Assembly: GCA_964544865.1 (NCBI GenBank)
Contig: CAZJDV010000001.1
Location: forward strand, 27,699 to 91,698
Direction: 5' to 3'
Source: CAZJDV01 sp964544865
GTDB lineage: Bacteria; Chloroflexota; Dehalococcoidia; Lucifugimonadales; CAJWER01
Length of the DNA stretch: 64,000 nt
The translations under genes and the position numbers were made by a program. The notes below the pieces were generated by a model. That model did not search any database. It was given only the letters and a program-made list of their open reading frames with translations, and was not told where the DNA came from. Shown piece after piece: positions 35,096 through 43,740 of the stretch (positions are counted from its first letter, which is position 1; every line of letters starts with the position of its first letter).

Positions 35096-36733
35096 ATGCA
35101 GGGAGCCGACGTTGTCGCTGAAATACTGAGGCGCGAGGGCACCGAGTTCCTCGCGGTGTTCCCGGCCCAGGAGTTGATCGACGCCGTCGCCAAGGTCGGC
35201 ATAAGGCCGGTGCTTTGCCGCCAGGAGCGCGTGGGAATGGCTATCGCCGACGGCTTCAGCCGGACCACGAACGGCAAGCGAATCGGCGTCTTCGCCATGC
35301 AGCGCGGACCGGGCTCCGAAAACGCCTTCCCCGGTGCGGCGCAGGCCTTCTCGGACAACGTGCCCATCTTGCTGCTTCCCGGCGGCTCCGAGACGACCCG
35401 CGCTTATATCTCGCCGGACTTCAGCTCCGTCGAGAACTACCGCCACGTCACCAAGTGGGCCGCCCAGACCAACTATGTGGAACGCATCCCGGAGCTGATG
35501 CGCCGCGCGTTCTACCTTCTCCGCACTGGAAAGGGGGGGCCTGTCCTGCTGGAGGTGCCCAAGGACGTGTTTCCTGCCGAGTTCGAGGGCGAGCTCGACT
35601 ACACCCCCGTGGCCGGCAACAAGTTCGGCCCCGACCCGGCGGAGGCCCGAGACATCGCAACCCTGCTCCTCAATGCTGAGAACCTGGTCATTCAGGCCGG
35701 CCAGGGGTGCCTGTACGCCGAGACCTGGGACGAGCTCCAGGAGCTCGCGGAGTTGCTTCAGGCGCCGGTGATGACGACCCTGCCGGGCAAGAGCGCCTTC
35801 CCCGAGGGCCATCCGCTGGCCCTCGGCGCGTCGGCGGTGTCGACGACCAAGCAGATCTCCCACTTCCTGGGGAAGGCCGACGTCGTCTTTGGTATCGGCA
35901 CCAGTTTTACACGCACCAACTACGGAAAGACAATCCCCCCGGGTCCGGTCATCATCCATTCCACCAATGACCCCGCCGACGTCAACAAGGACTACAGGGC
36001 CGGCCACTCCCTGATCGGCGACGCCAGATTGGTTCTCCAGGCACTCATCGACGAGATCAAGGACCAGACCAACGGCCGCGGTCACCGCGACACCCGCGAC
36101 GCCGGCCCCGAGGTCCAGGCCGTCAAGAAGAAATGGCTGGACGAGTGGATGCCGCAGCTCACGTCCGACGAGGAGCCCATCAACCAGTACCGAATCATTT
36201 GGGACCTGATGCACCACGTCGACCGCGCCAACACCATCGTAACCCACGACGCGGGCAGCCCGAGGGACCAGGTGGTGCCCTTCTGGGAGAGCGTGGCCCC
36301 TCGCACGTACATGGGATGGGGCAAGTCCACCCAGCTCGGGTACGGACTGGGCATCATGATGGGAGCGAAGTTGGCCGAGCCCGATAAGTTGTGCATCAAC
36401 ATGATGGGCGACGCTGCCATCGGGATGGTCGGCATGGATATCGAGACCGCTGCGAGGAACCGCATCGGCATCCTGACCATCGTTTTCAACAACGGCATCA
36501 TGGCCATCGAGCGCGGCCACATGCCGTACTCCGCCGAGAAATACAGCTCCCTGGACCAGGGCGGCGACTACGCCAAGATCGCCGAGGCCCTGGGCGCGTG
36601 GGGCCGCCGAGTCGAGAGGGTCGACGATTTCCTGCCCTCGTTGAAGGACGCCATCGAGATCACGAAAACCGGACAGCCCGCCCTTCTGGACTGCATCGTA
36701 AAGGAGGGCTACGATTTCTCGATATACCCGTAG
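35096..36733 (+). CDS. thiamine-diphosphate-dependent enzyme (acetolactate synthase-like)
   Basis: A 545-residue ThDP enzyme with the three-domain layout of acetohydroxyacid synthase, oxalyl-CoA decarboxylase and benzoylformate decarboxylase. The cofactor-activating Glu is E44 (CRQERVGMAIADG). The C-terminal ThDP/Mg motif is GDAAIGMVGMDIETAARN, about 26 residues before FNNG (GDA in place of the usual GDG). The middle domain has AGQGCLYAETWDELQELAEL. The ATG at 35096 has GGAGGG seven bases upstream. It stands alone with no small regulatory subunit, so a catabolic 2-oxoacid role is more likely than branched-chain amino-acid synthesis. Confidence 0.9.
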   Translation: MQGADVVAEILRREGTEFLAVFPAQELIDAVAKVGIRPVLCRQERVGMAIADGFSRTTNGKRIGVFAMQRGPGSENAFPGAAQAFSDNVPILLLPGGSETTRAYISPDFSSVENYRHVTKWAAQTNYVERIPELMRRAFYLLRTGKGGPVLLEVPKDVFPAEFEGELDYTPVAGNKFGPDPAEARDIATLLLNAENLVIQAGQGCLYAETWDELQELAELLQAPVMTTLPGKSAFPEGHPLALGASAVSTTKQISHFLGKADVVFGIGTSFTRTNYGKTIPPGPVIIHSTNDPADVNKDYRAGHSLIGDARLVLQALIDEIKDQTNGRGHRDTRDAGPEVQAVKKKWLDEWMPQLTSDEEPINQYRIIWDLMHHVDRANTIVTHDAGSPRDQVVPFWESVAPRTYMGWGKSTQLGYGLGIMMGAKLAEPDKLCINMMGDAAIGMVGMDIETAARNRIGILTIVFNNGIMAIERGHMPYSAEKYSSLDQGGDYAKIAEALGAWGRRVERVDDFLPSLKDAIEITKTGQPALLDCIVKEGYDFSIYP

Positions 36734-36828
36734 ATATCCGAGCCAGAATCGGCGTGCGTCTGCCCGCGCGCATAGCGTACCTAAGCTTCCGAGTCCGCAC
36801 GCCGGTGGACTTGGTGGAAACCGAGTGA

Positions 36829-38382
36829 ATGAATCGCTCCGATAACATTTTCGTTCGCCGTCACCGCGAGATCGCCGACCTGGAGGCCGCTCTGGAAGAG
36901 GCGCTTTCAGGCCACGGCAGGCTGGCGATGCTGGCGGGCCAGCCCGGCATCGGCAAGACGCGGACCGCCTAGGAGCTGGCCGCCAGCGCCGAGCAACGCG
37001 GCGCGCGCACCCTTTGGGGATGGTGCTACGAAGAGGAAGGGGCGCCTCCATACTGGCCGTGGGTCCAGCCTGTCCGCTCGTACGTCAACGACAGCGAGCC
37101 GGAGCAACTGCGCACCCAGATGGGCTCCGGCGGGCACGACATCTTGGCTATCGTGCCTGAGGTCCGGGCCAAGCTGCCCGACCTGGAGCCCGCGCCGGCC
37201 CTGCACCCCGAGCAGGCCCGCTTCCGCCTCTTCGACTCCATCGCCGGCTTGTTGCACCGCATGTCCGAGGCCCAGCCCTTGATGTTGGTGATGGACGACC
37301 TCCACTAGGCGGACTCGTCGTCGCTCCTACTGTTGCAGTTCCTTGCGCGGCAGCTTGGCGATAGCCGGATTCTCGTGATCGGCACTTACCGGGACATGGA
37401 GCTGTCCCGCCGGCACTCGCTATTTGAGACCCTTGCGCAGCTCTCCCGTGCGCCGTTTTTCCAGCGGGTGCTGCTGCGAAGCCTGGAATATGAGGATACC
37501 GGGCAATTTATCGAGACCATGTCCGGCATCAGACCATCCCGGAGCCTGACGGAGACCATACAATCCAATACCGAGGGCAACCCCTTCTTCATGAGAGACG
37601 TGGTCAGGCTCCTGGTGGACCAGGGAAAGTTGACGGCGGAGGATGTCGGCGGCCCCCGTGGAGTCAAAATGCCGGAAGGGGTTCGCGAGGTGATGGGCCA
37701 GCGCCTTAACCGGCTGTTGGAGCGGTGCAACGATGCCCTGGCTATCGCCTCGGTGATTGGCAGGGAGTTCAGCCTGGATGTGCTTGGCCGGCTGATCGAC
37801 CCTTCGGCAAGCTCAGGGCAGGCTCTGTCTGAAGATGCGTTGCTTGAAATTCTGGAGGAGGCGCTGTCGGCGGAGGTGATAGAGGAGATTCCGGACGCGA
37901 TGGGCAGGTACCGGTTCGCCCACGCGCTGATACACGATACATTGGCCGAGGAGCTTTTGCTCACCCGGCGGGTACGGCTGCACGCCCGAATCGCCGAGAC
38001 GCTTGAGGAGGTGTACGGTGATACTGCCGCGGCCAACGCCGCCGATCTGGCGCATCACTTCGGCCAGGCTGAGGCGGTGCTCGGCAGCGACAGGCTCGTG
38101 CGCTACTCGTTACTGGCCGGTGAGCAGGCTCTGGCCGCCTACGTCTGGGAGGATGCCCTTGCCCACTTAGAGCGGGCCCTGGCCGCCAAAGGAGACCAGG
38201 CAGCCGATGCCGAGACCGCGGCGATATGGTACGGCCTGGGCCGCGCGCAGGCGGCCTCGCGTGCGGGGCACCACGTTGTACAGCCAGTAGTCGACAACTT
38301 GATACGCGGCTTTGACCACTATGTCGAGGAGCAGACGCGCGACGGCGGCAGACGGGGAAGCAGAGGATTTATGAGGCGCTGA
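36829..38382 (+). pseudogene. AAA/LuxR-type signalling ATPase, two amber codons and truncated
   Basis: N-terminal part of a large AAA-ATPase of the kind found in LuxR-family and cyclase-like regulators. From the ATG at 36829 it reads FVRRHREIADLEAALEEAL and the Walker A GQPGIGKTR. A TAG occurs at codon 48 (36970-36972), and a second TAG at 37306-37308 replaces the Trp of the Walker-B-following DDLHWAD. The frame is otherwise kept through VIGTYRDMELSRRHSL and the winged-helix region. It ends early at 38382, soon after a TPR-like stretch, lacking the usual long C-terminus. A copy of a short interspersed repeat sits in frame at 37801-37822. Not expected to be functional. Confidence 0.85.
37801..37822 (+). 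repeat. short interspersed repeat (CCTTCGNCANGCTCAGG type)
   Basis: The string CCTTCGGCAAGCTCAGGGCA matches, in inverse orientation, the one at 63711-63735. It adds the residues DPSASSGQAL to the AAA ATPase without breaking frame. This core (CCTTCGACAAGCTCAGG and variants) is a widespread small repeat in many environmental bacterial genomes. Confidence 0.65.
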
Positions 38383-38454
38383 GAGACGGAGAGGCGTACG
38401 GGGGCCGCTCAGGATTGGCTTACCCCGTTATCTACGGTCGGTTCTGGGACCAGG

Positions 38455-39837
38455 TCAATGACGCTGAGTAGACTCCGGCGCCGCCACGCCCGCCGCGTGC
38501 AGGGCCGCTCGTCTGCCGAATACCAGGCCGAGGCACAGGGAGCCGCCGTACTGCTCGTTATACACACCTCCGCCGTCCGCCCCAGCCGCGTACAGGCCCT
38601 CGATAGGCAGGCCGCGGCGGTCGATGACCCTGGCGTCAGCGTCAATGCGCAGGCCCCCCAGGGTGAAGGTCACCCCGGGCGTCAGGCATAGCGCGTAGAA
38701 CGGCGGTTTCACGACAGGGTTCGCCTTTTCCTGACGCGGAATTCGCAGATGAGCGGCCTGGCCGGACTCGGCGGCCTCGTTGAACTCTCGCAGCGTGGCA
38801 AGCACGCCCTGCTCATAGACGCCGAGCTCCCGCATCTCGCCGGCCAGCTCCCCAATCGTCTGGGCTACCACGGCCGGCGCACCGAGGACCTTTGATCCGT
38901 AGAATGTATCCGTGACCCGGCCGCCGCCCAGCTTTCGAACGGCATGATTCTTATAAACGTAGTCGTCATAGATGATGAAGGCAAGCGCCTCAGGCTCGCG
39001 GGCGACGGCCTGGGCGTTCTTCTCGTCGCCCTGGGACTCGTCGACGAATCTCTCGCCCCGCAGGTTGACCAGCACCGCCTCGTCGCTGAAGTATTGGGTG
39101 TAGGCAACAAAGTCGTCAGTGGGAACCTGGGCGGGAGGGCCCGGCAGCAGGTGGCCATAGAAGCTGGACATGGAGTGGCTCGTCGCCGCACCAATCTCCG
39201 TGCCAAGTATCAATCCGTCCCCCGTGCTCCGCGGATTGGCGCGGAGAATCAATCGGTCGGCCCACTGGCCGAAATAGCGGGACATGAGTTCTGGATTGCC
39301 CTGAAAACCGCCCGTGGCGAGGATGACGGCTCCGGCTTCTATCGTCCTCACACCTTCCAACGTGCGCGCCACGATACCGGTGACCTCCCCAGCGCCGCCC
39401 AACTCGAGCGTCATCGCAGACGTGTTGAGCAGCAGGACGCCACCCCTCTTTTGAAAAACGCGGCGCATGTGAGCGGCGAAGTGGGATGTGCCCGGGTCCA
39501 TGTTGAGGGCCCATCGGTCGAATCCCTTGTGAGGCGCGGCCGACGTGGCGGCCACCGGCGCGTCCAGGGCCTCGAGCCACTCGACGGCCCCTGGGAAGTC
39601 CTCCACCAGGGTACGGCAAAGATCGGCGTCTCCGCGGGGCACTACACGTCTCAGACCCTCATACGTCTGGAAGCACCAGATGCCTCCGCCCGACATCGTC
39701 ATCGTGCCGCCGACGGCCTCCCCCTTTTCGAGCAGCATCACCTCCGCGCCAAGCTGCTGGGCCCTTACCGCCGCCACCAGGCCCGCCATCCCTGCGCCGA
39801 CCACAACCACCCGCGAACCGGTCCCTTCCTTATTCAT
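38455..39837 (-). CDS. FAD-dependent fumarate reductase/ketosteroid-dehydrogenase-like flavoprotein
   Basis: A 460-residue flavoprotein of the FAD-binding-2 family. The N-terminal motif is VVVVGAGMAGLVAAVRAQQ, then LEKGEAVGGTMTMSGGG, the second FAD segment GAVILATGGFQGNPEL and the C-terminal EGLYAAGADGGGVYNEQYGG. The ATG at 39837 is favoured: GAGGAG lies nine bases upstream, and the ATG at 39846 would abut it. Without other subunits it is a soluble oxidoreductase that reduces or dehydrogenates a C=C next to a carbonyl. It is the second flavoprotein of this fold in the window (compare 61060-62802). Confidence 0.9.
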   Translation of the reverse strand: MNKEGTGSRVVVVGAGMAGLVAAVRAQQLGAEVMLLEKGEAVGGTMTMSGGGIWCFQTYEGLRRVVPRGDADLCRTLVEDFPGAVEWLEALDAPVAATSAAPHKGFDRWALNMDPGTSHFAAHMRRVFQKRGGVLLLNTSAMTLELGGAGEVTGIVARTLEGVRTIEAGAVILATGGFQGNPELMSRYFGQWADRLILRANPRSTGDGLILGTEIGAATSHSMSSFYGHLLPGPPAQVPTDDFVAYTQYFSDEAVLVNLRGERFVDESQGDEKNAQAVAREPEALAFIIYDDYVYKNHAVRKLGGGRVTDTFYGSKVLGAPAVVAQTIGELAGEMRELGVYEQGVLATLREFNEAAESGQAAHLRIPRQEKANPVVKPPFYALCLTPGVTFTLGGLRIDADARVIDRRGLPIEGLYAAGADGGGVYNEQYGGSLCLGLVFGRRAALHAAGVAAPESTQRH

Positions 39838-40017
39838 TGTGCCCATCTCCTCGCACGATGCTTTCTGCAAGAGCCCGCCGAGTGAACCTCGTCTCTCTCA
39901 GTACGGTCTGTGGCTGGGCTTCGTTGCACGGAGCTGTCGCGGATGATTTACACGAACGGGGCCGCGAAGTCAATAGGGTGATAGCTATGATGCCATCGAG
40001 CGAGAATAACCCGATGA

Positions 40018-40151
40018 TGCTGCAGACAAGCAGCCTGCTAGAAAGGGAATGTGCAGCGGGCCCAAGGTCCTTTGCCGGGCGTGTGAGGGTGTCCGTCACA
40101 TAGATATTCTTCCATCTTCTATCAAGAAAATGCGTGGGCGTCATGGCCGAG
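40018..40151 (+). repeat. structured dispersed element, copy B (three hairpins)
   Basis: Counterpart of 25543-25674. Stems: 40019-40023 with 40030-40034 (GCTGC/GCAGC); 40058-40062 with 40066-40070 (GGGCC/GGTCC); 40083-40089 with 40093-40099 (GTGAGGG/CCGTCAC). Shared linear words include CTTTGCCGGG, GTGAGGGTGTCC, CATC/TATC-AAGA-AATG-GTGGGCG and ATGGCCGAG. Like copy A it lies between divergently transcribed genes. The predicted start of the phosphodiesterase gene falls inside its right end. Confidence 0.75.
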
Positions 40152-40930
40152 AAGGCTTTTCAAGGCCTGCAAGGACAACAATACAATTCAGGGTCGCCCT
40201 GCTTAACCACCAGAAGGGCATGAACCGCTGGCTGGAGCGGCGCGAGTTGGTCGTCGAGCAGCTCGGAAAGCTCAGACCTGACATCCTGGCGCTAAACGAG
40301 ATCGACATCCAGCTCGAGACCGCCCGTTGGCTCCAGCGGACGGCCCGGGAGGGCCTTGAGCTCAGCTACACGCTGCTCCAACATTCGCAGGTGAACTCGC
40401 TATCCGAGATCGGAGGGCAGGCATTGCTGACCCGCTTTCCGGTCATCGAGTCGGCCAACCTGGACTACCGGTCCCGCGATCGCGTCACGCAGGTCGCTCG
40501 CATCGCCATTGGCGGGACGCGGATGGACGTGTACGTGTCCCATCTGCAGGCGGGAGACGGCGAAGAGCTGGTACGCCGCCTCCAGGTGCAACGGCTCCTC
40601 CGGTGGATCGACTCCCGAGACGACGTCGAGGTCCGAGTCGTATGCGGCGATTTCAACGCAGTGCTGGAGTCGCCTTCCATACGGGAGATGGCGAAACGTT
40701 TCCAGAGCGTCCAGTCGCGTCCCACCGCCTCCACATTGCTCACACTACCGGAGGAGCGTCCTCCCGGCTGGGAGCTATTGACGCGCTGCATCGACTACAT
40801 CTGGGTGGACGGGCCGGCGGCGGTGCGTGACGCGGGAGTCTGCTTCGACCGGCCCGGCCAAAACGACCCGAGCCTCTGGCCGTCGGACCACCTGGGCGTG
40901 TGGGCCGACCTGGAGCTTCCCGGAGCGTAG
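40130..40930 (+). CDS. endonuclease/exonuclease/phosphatase (EEP) family protein
   Basis: EEP-fold phosphodiesterase of about 266 residues. Motifs visible: FRVALLNHQKGMNRWLERR (first strand with the conserved Asn), ILALNEIDIQ (metal Glu), VYVSHLQAGDGEE, VCGDFNAVLESPS (GDFN) and the C-terminal SDHLGVWADL (SDH). These cover the whole catalytic set, so the enzyme looks active on a nucleic acid, phospholipid or similar diester. The start is uncertain. The in-frame ATG at 40130 lies in the right end of repeat copy B, and the next ATG (40223) would remove the first strand. The native 5' end may have been replaced by the repeat. No good ribosome binding site is visible. Confidence 0.78.
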   Translation: MRGRHGREGFSRPARTTIQFRVALLNHQKGMNRWLERRELVVEQLGKLRPDILALNEIDIQLETARWLQRTAREGLELSYTLLQHSQVNSLSEIGGQALLTRFPVIESANLDYRSRDRVTQVARIAIGGTRMDVYVSHLQAGDGEELVRRLQVQRLLRWIDSRDDVEVRVVCGDFNAVLESPSIREMAKRFQSVQSRPTASTLLTLPEERPPGWELLTRCIDYIWVDGPAAVRDAGVCFDRPGQNDPSLWPSDHLGVWADLELPGA

Positions 40931-40963
40931 CCATGGCCCAGAGGCGGTTCCGCGTTCGCGCCT

Positions 40964-42052
40964 CTACGGCTGGAATTTCGGTTGCTTGGGAGCGCCGCCG
41001 CGCTGGAGCCTGAGCCTGCTGTCGACCAGCGGCAGGTCCACGCGGCTGCCGCCGCGACGGTGCGACTCGACGAACGCGAAGAGCAGCTCCGTGCTGGCGC
41101 GGGCCACACGAACGCCGCCGCGAGGAGGCTCACCCGTGTCCAGGGAGTGGACCAGGTCCTCGATCAGCCGCAACGTCGCGCTGGGTAGCTCGTATTCGGG
41201 AAACACTCCGGGCACGAGAGCCGAGCGCCCACGCCTCCCCGGCGGTCCTTCGCGCCGGATGGCGAACTCGCTGCCGGAGTTCAGCGCGGTCACAACTCCG
41301 TTTTCGCACACCGCCTCGTGCTCACCCCTGCGATTGGAGAGCTGAGCATAAGCGGTAACTCCATCCTCGAACTGAATGATCCCGTGAGCCCGCGGGTCGC
41401 CGGTTATCAGGTCACCGTCGATATTCTCGCCGCCGTCGGGCAGACTGCCCTGGACCCATGCGACCGGCCGGTCACCGTTGAGGCGCATCAGCAAGTCGAA
41501 GTAGTGGCTGGCCGTGTTGAACAAAGTTCCGGTGTCGTAGCAGGTCAACGTCTTGAGCCGGCCCAAATCGCCGCTCTCGATCACCTCGATCATCTTGTCG
41601 TACCCGGAGTCCCAGCGCCGGTGTGTGCCCAAGGCGAAATGCACACCGTTGCGCTCCACCGCCTCCACCATCGCGTCTGCGTCCTGCATCGACGACGCCA
41701 TCGCCTTCTCGGCGTAGATGGCCTTGACCCCGTTGGAGGCGGCGTGGACCACGATCTCCGTTCTCGGCTCGGGCTGAGTGGCGACGCCGATGATGTCCGG
41801 CCTCTCCTTCGCTATCATCTCGCGGTAGTCCGTGTACTGCTTGTCCTTTGGCACGCCGTAGCGGATGCCGACCTGCTCCATGACGTCCACGCGAAGGTCG
41901 GAGCACGCGACCATCTCCGTCCTGTCGCACGCCTCGAACCCGGCCGCATGGGACTTGGGGGGCCGGGTCCCCGCAGGCGCTCCGGATTCGTTGTCGATGA
42001 AGGCTCCCATTCGACTGCAACCGATCAGTGCCGCCCGATATGTCTTTGCCAT
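40964..42052 (-). CDS. Gfo/Idh/MocA family oxidoreductase
   Basis: A 362-residue dehydrogenase of the Gfo/Idh/MocA family. Rossmann N-terminus YRAALIGCSRMGAFIDNE. The EKP motif is EKA (AIYAEKAMASS), so the lysine is kept. The substrate-domain histidine region is NTASHYFDLLMRL. The ATG at 42052 has GGAGAGG seven bases upstream. It stands alone between a convergent phosphodiesterase gene and a divergent MFS carrier, which could import its substrate. The substrate cannot be told from sequence. Confidence 0.9.
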   Translation of the reverse strand: MAKTYRAALIGCSRMGAFIDNESGAPAGTRPPKSHAAGFEACDRTEMVACSDLRVDVMEQVGIRYGVPKDKQYTDYREMIAKERPDIIGVATQPEPRTEIVVHAASNGVKAIYAEKAMASSMQDADAMVEAVERNGVHFALGTHRRWDSGYDKMIEVIESGDLGRLKTLTCYDTGTLFNTASHYFDLLMRLNGDRPVAWVQGSLPDGGENIDGDLITGDPRAHGIIQFEDGVTAYAQLSNRRGEHEAVCENGVVTALNSGSEFAIRREGPPGRRGRSALVPGVFPEYELPSATLRLIEDLVHSLDTGEPPRGGVRVARASTELLFAFVESHRRGGSRVDLPLVDSRLRLQRGGAPKQPKFQP

Positions 42053-42209
42053 GAAAGTGCCTCTCCATTGATTAGCCGTTAGCGGCTTGCGTCAACGCTC
42101 CAGTAAGGATTATAGTCATGGGCCAGTCCCAGGTCAAAAGCGCGGGCTGGCTGGCAAATGTGGCGTTGGAGATAAACCGGCTGATCTACGATACGCAAAC
42201 ACCGGCACG

Positions 42210-43703
42210 ATGGGGATGATCCCGGCGGTCGGTCCATCGCGGCGGTTGACCGCCAGCCCCTATTACAAGTGGTGGGTCTACGGCGCTGTCGCCACGGGCA
42301 TGTTCGTCACGGTGATGGACCAGTCCGGGGTGAACATCGCCCTCCCGCGGATCGCCGATCAGTTCGATGCGTACATACCGGCGGTCCAGTGGGTGACGCT
42401 TGGCTACGTGCTGAGCACCAGCGCCCTTCTGCTGCCGATCGGCCGCGTATCGGATATGGTGGGTCGGACGCGGGTGTACCTGGCCGGCCTGCTGGTGTTC
42501 ATGGGCCTGGCGGCCATGGGAGGAGCGGCACAGACGCTGCCGGTGCTGATAGCGGCCAAGGTGCTGCAAGGCGCCGGCGCCGCCGCGATACAGGCCAACG
42601 GCATGGCCATGATAGTCAGCGCCTTCCCCGACCGCGAGCGCGGGAGGGCCGTGGGCCTGCATATGACCGTCATTGGCACCGGTTCGATCAGCGGCCCCAT
42701 CATCGGCGGCCTCCTGACAAGCAGATTCGGCTGGCGGGCGGTCTTCTACGCGGGCATCCCCATGGGGCTCATAGCCGTGGCGGCGGGACTCGCGGTGCTC
42801 AGGCGGGAGGCGCCCGCCCGGAGCACCGGCTCCCCCGGCGTCAAGTTCGACTGGCCTGGAGCCGGCATGTCGTCCGGGGCCCTCGTCACGTTCCTGCTCG
42901 GCATAACGAACGGCTACCGGCTGGGCTGGAGCTCGCCGTTCGTCGTCGCGGCGTTCGGCATCGCCGCGCTGCTATCTGTGGCGTTCGTCCGATGGGAGCG
43001 CGGCGCGAGCGATCCGATGCTCGACCTGAGCCTCTTCCGGAGCAAGCTGTTCTCGATGGGCGTGTCCGCCCGTTTTCTTTCGTTTCTGGGCAGCTCGTCG
43101 GTATTTTTCCTGATGCCCTTCTACCTGATGCAGGTCCTGGGCTATCCGGCCAGCAGGGCGGGCCTGATGGTGGTCCCGAGCTCCATCTGCATGGCTATCG
43201 TGGGACCCATAAGCGGCCGCCTCTCCGACAGGGTCGGCACCCGCTGGCTGGCGGTCGGCGGCATGGCGCTCACCGCGGCGGCGATGTTCACTTTCTCCCG
43301 GCTCACGGTCGACTCCTCTCCGGCCCTAGTGATCTTCGGGATGGTCCTGTCGGGCTCGGGATCGGGTATATTCTCCTCGACGAACACCAGCGCCGTCATG
43401 AGCTCGCTGGGCAGGGAAAAGTACGGCATCGTATCGGCCCTGCTGAGCGTTACCCGGACGTCGGCCAACGTCACCGGGGTCGCCATCGCCACGACCATTA
43501 TCGCCGTCGCGATGGGCTCCCTGGGCTACGAGCCTACCCTGGCGGGCGTTGGCAACGGCGGCGGCGAGGGCGTCAGGCTGGCGTTCATGACCGGACTCCG
43601 CTGGGCGTACCTGCTGGCCGTGGCGCTGGTGCTAGCTGCGATGACGCTGTCCGCCCTGCGCGGCGAATCCAGAGCGGATTCTGCTTTGCTACAATCGGAA
43701 TGA
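42210..43703 (+). CDS. MFS transporter, DHA2 (EmrB/QacA) type
   Basis: About 497 residues with some 14 hydrophobic segments. Typical DHA2 features are FVTVMDQSGVNIALPRIAD in the first helix (motif D1), GRVSDMVGRTRVYLAG (motif A) and GSISGPIIGGLL (motif C, GP-containing). The start is placed at the ATG at 42210; an ATG at 42216 is equally possible, and the frame back to 42087 lacks conserved sequence. Such carriers are proton-coupled exporters of drugs or metabolites. The sulfatase gene follows 37 bases after its stop with a strong ribosome binding site and may be co-transcribed. Confidence 0.88.
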   Translation: MGMIPAVGPSRRLTASPYYKWWVYGAVATGMFVTVMDQSGVNIALPRIADQFDAYIPAVQWVTLGYVLSTSALLLPIGRVSDMVGRTRVYLAGLLVFMGLAAMGGAAQTLPVLIAAKVLQGAGAAAIQANGMAMIVSAFPDRERGRAVGLHMTVIGTGSISGPIIGGLLTSRFGWRAVFYAGIPMGLIAVAAGLAVLRREAPARSTGSPGVKFDWPGAGMSSGALVTFLLGITNGYRLGWSSPFVVAAFGIAALLSVAFVRWERGASDPMLDLSLFRSKLFSMGVSARFLSFLGSSSVFFLMPFYLMQVLGYPASRAGLMVVPSSICMAIVGPISGRLSDRVGTRWLAVGGMALTAAAMFTFSRLTVDSSPALVIFGMVLSGSGSGIFSSTNTSAVMSSLGREKYGIVSALLSVTRTSANVTGVAIATTIIAVAMGSLGYEPTLAGVGNGGGEGVRLAFMTGLRWAYLLAVALVLAAMTLSALRGESRADSALLQSE

Positions 43704-43740
43704 GCAATTGACAAGGCGATAGCCAGCCAAAGGAGTACGA

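Noticed and set aside
35027..37051. Long open frame (674 codons) antisense to the ThDP enzyme
   Set aside because: It mirrors a well-supported gene on the other strand, has no motif or ribosome binding site, and is the usual by-product of GC-rich codon bias.
29999..38382. Amber (TAG) or opal (TGA) recoding as an explanation for in-frame stops
   Set aside because: Many intact genes here end normally in TAG (for example tex and both FtsX-like genes) or TGA, the broken genes also carry frameshifts or truncations, and no suppressor tRNA or pyrrolysine genes are visible.
25551..40144. Small minus-strand proteins shared by both copies of the structured repeat (both contain a DTLT-PAK-like peptide)
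   Set aside because: The peptide similarity follows from the nucleotide repeat; the differences between copies preserve hairpins rather than protein, and there are no convincing starts.
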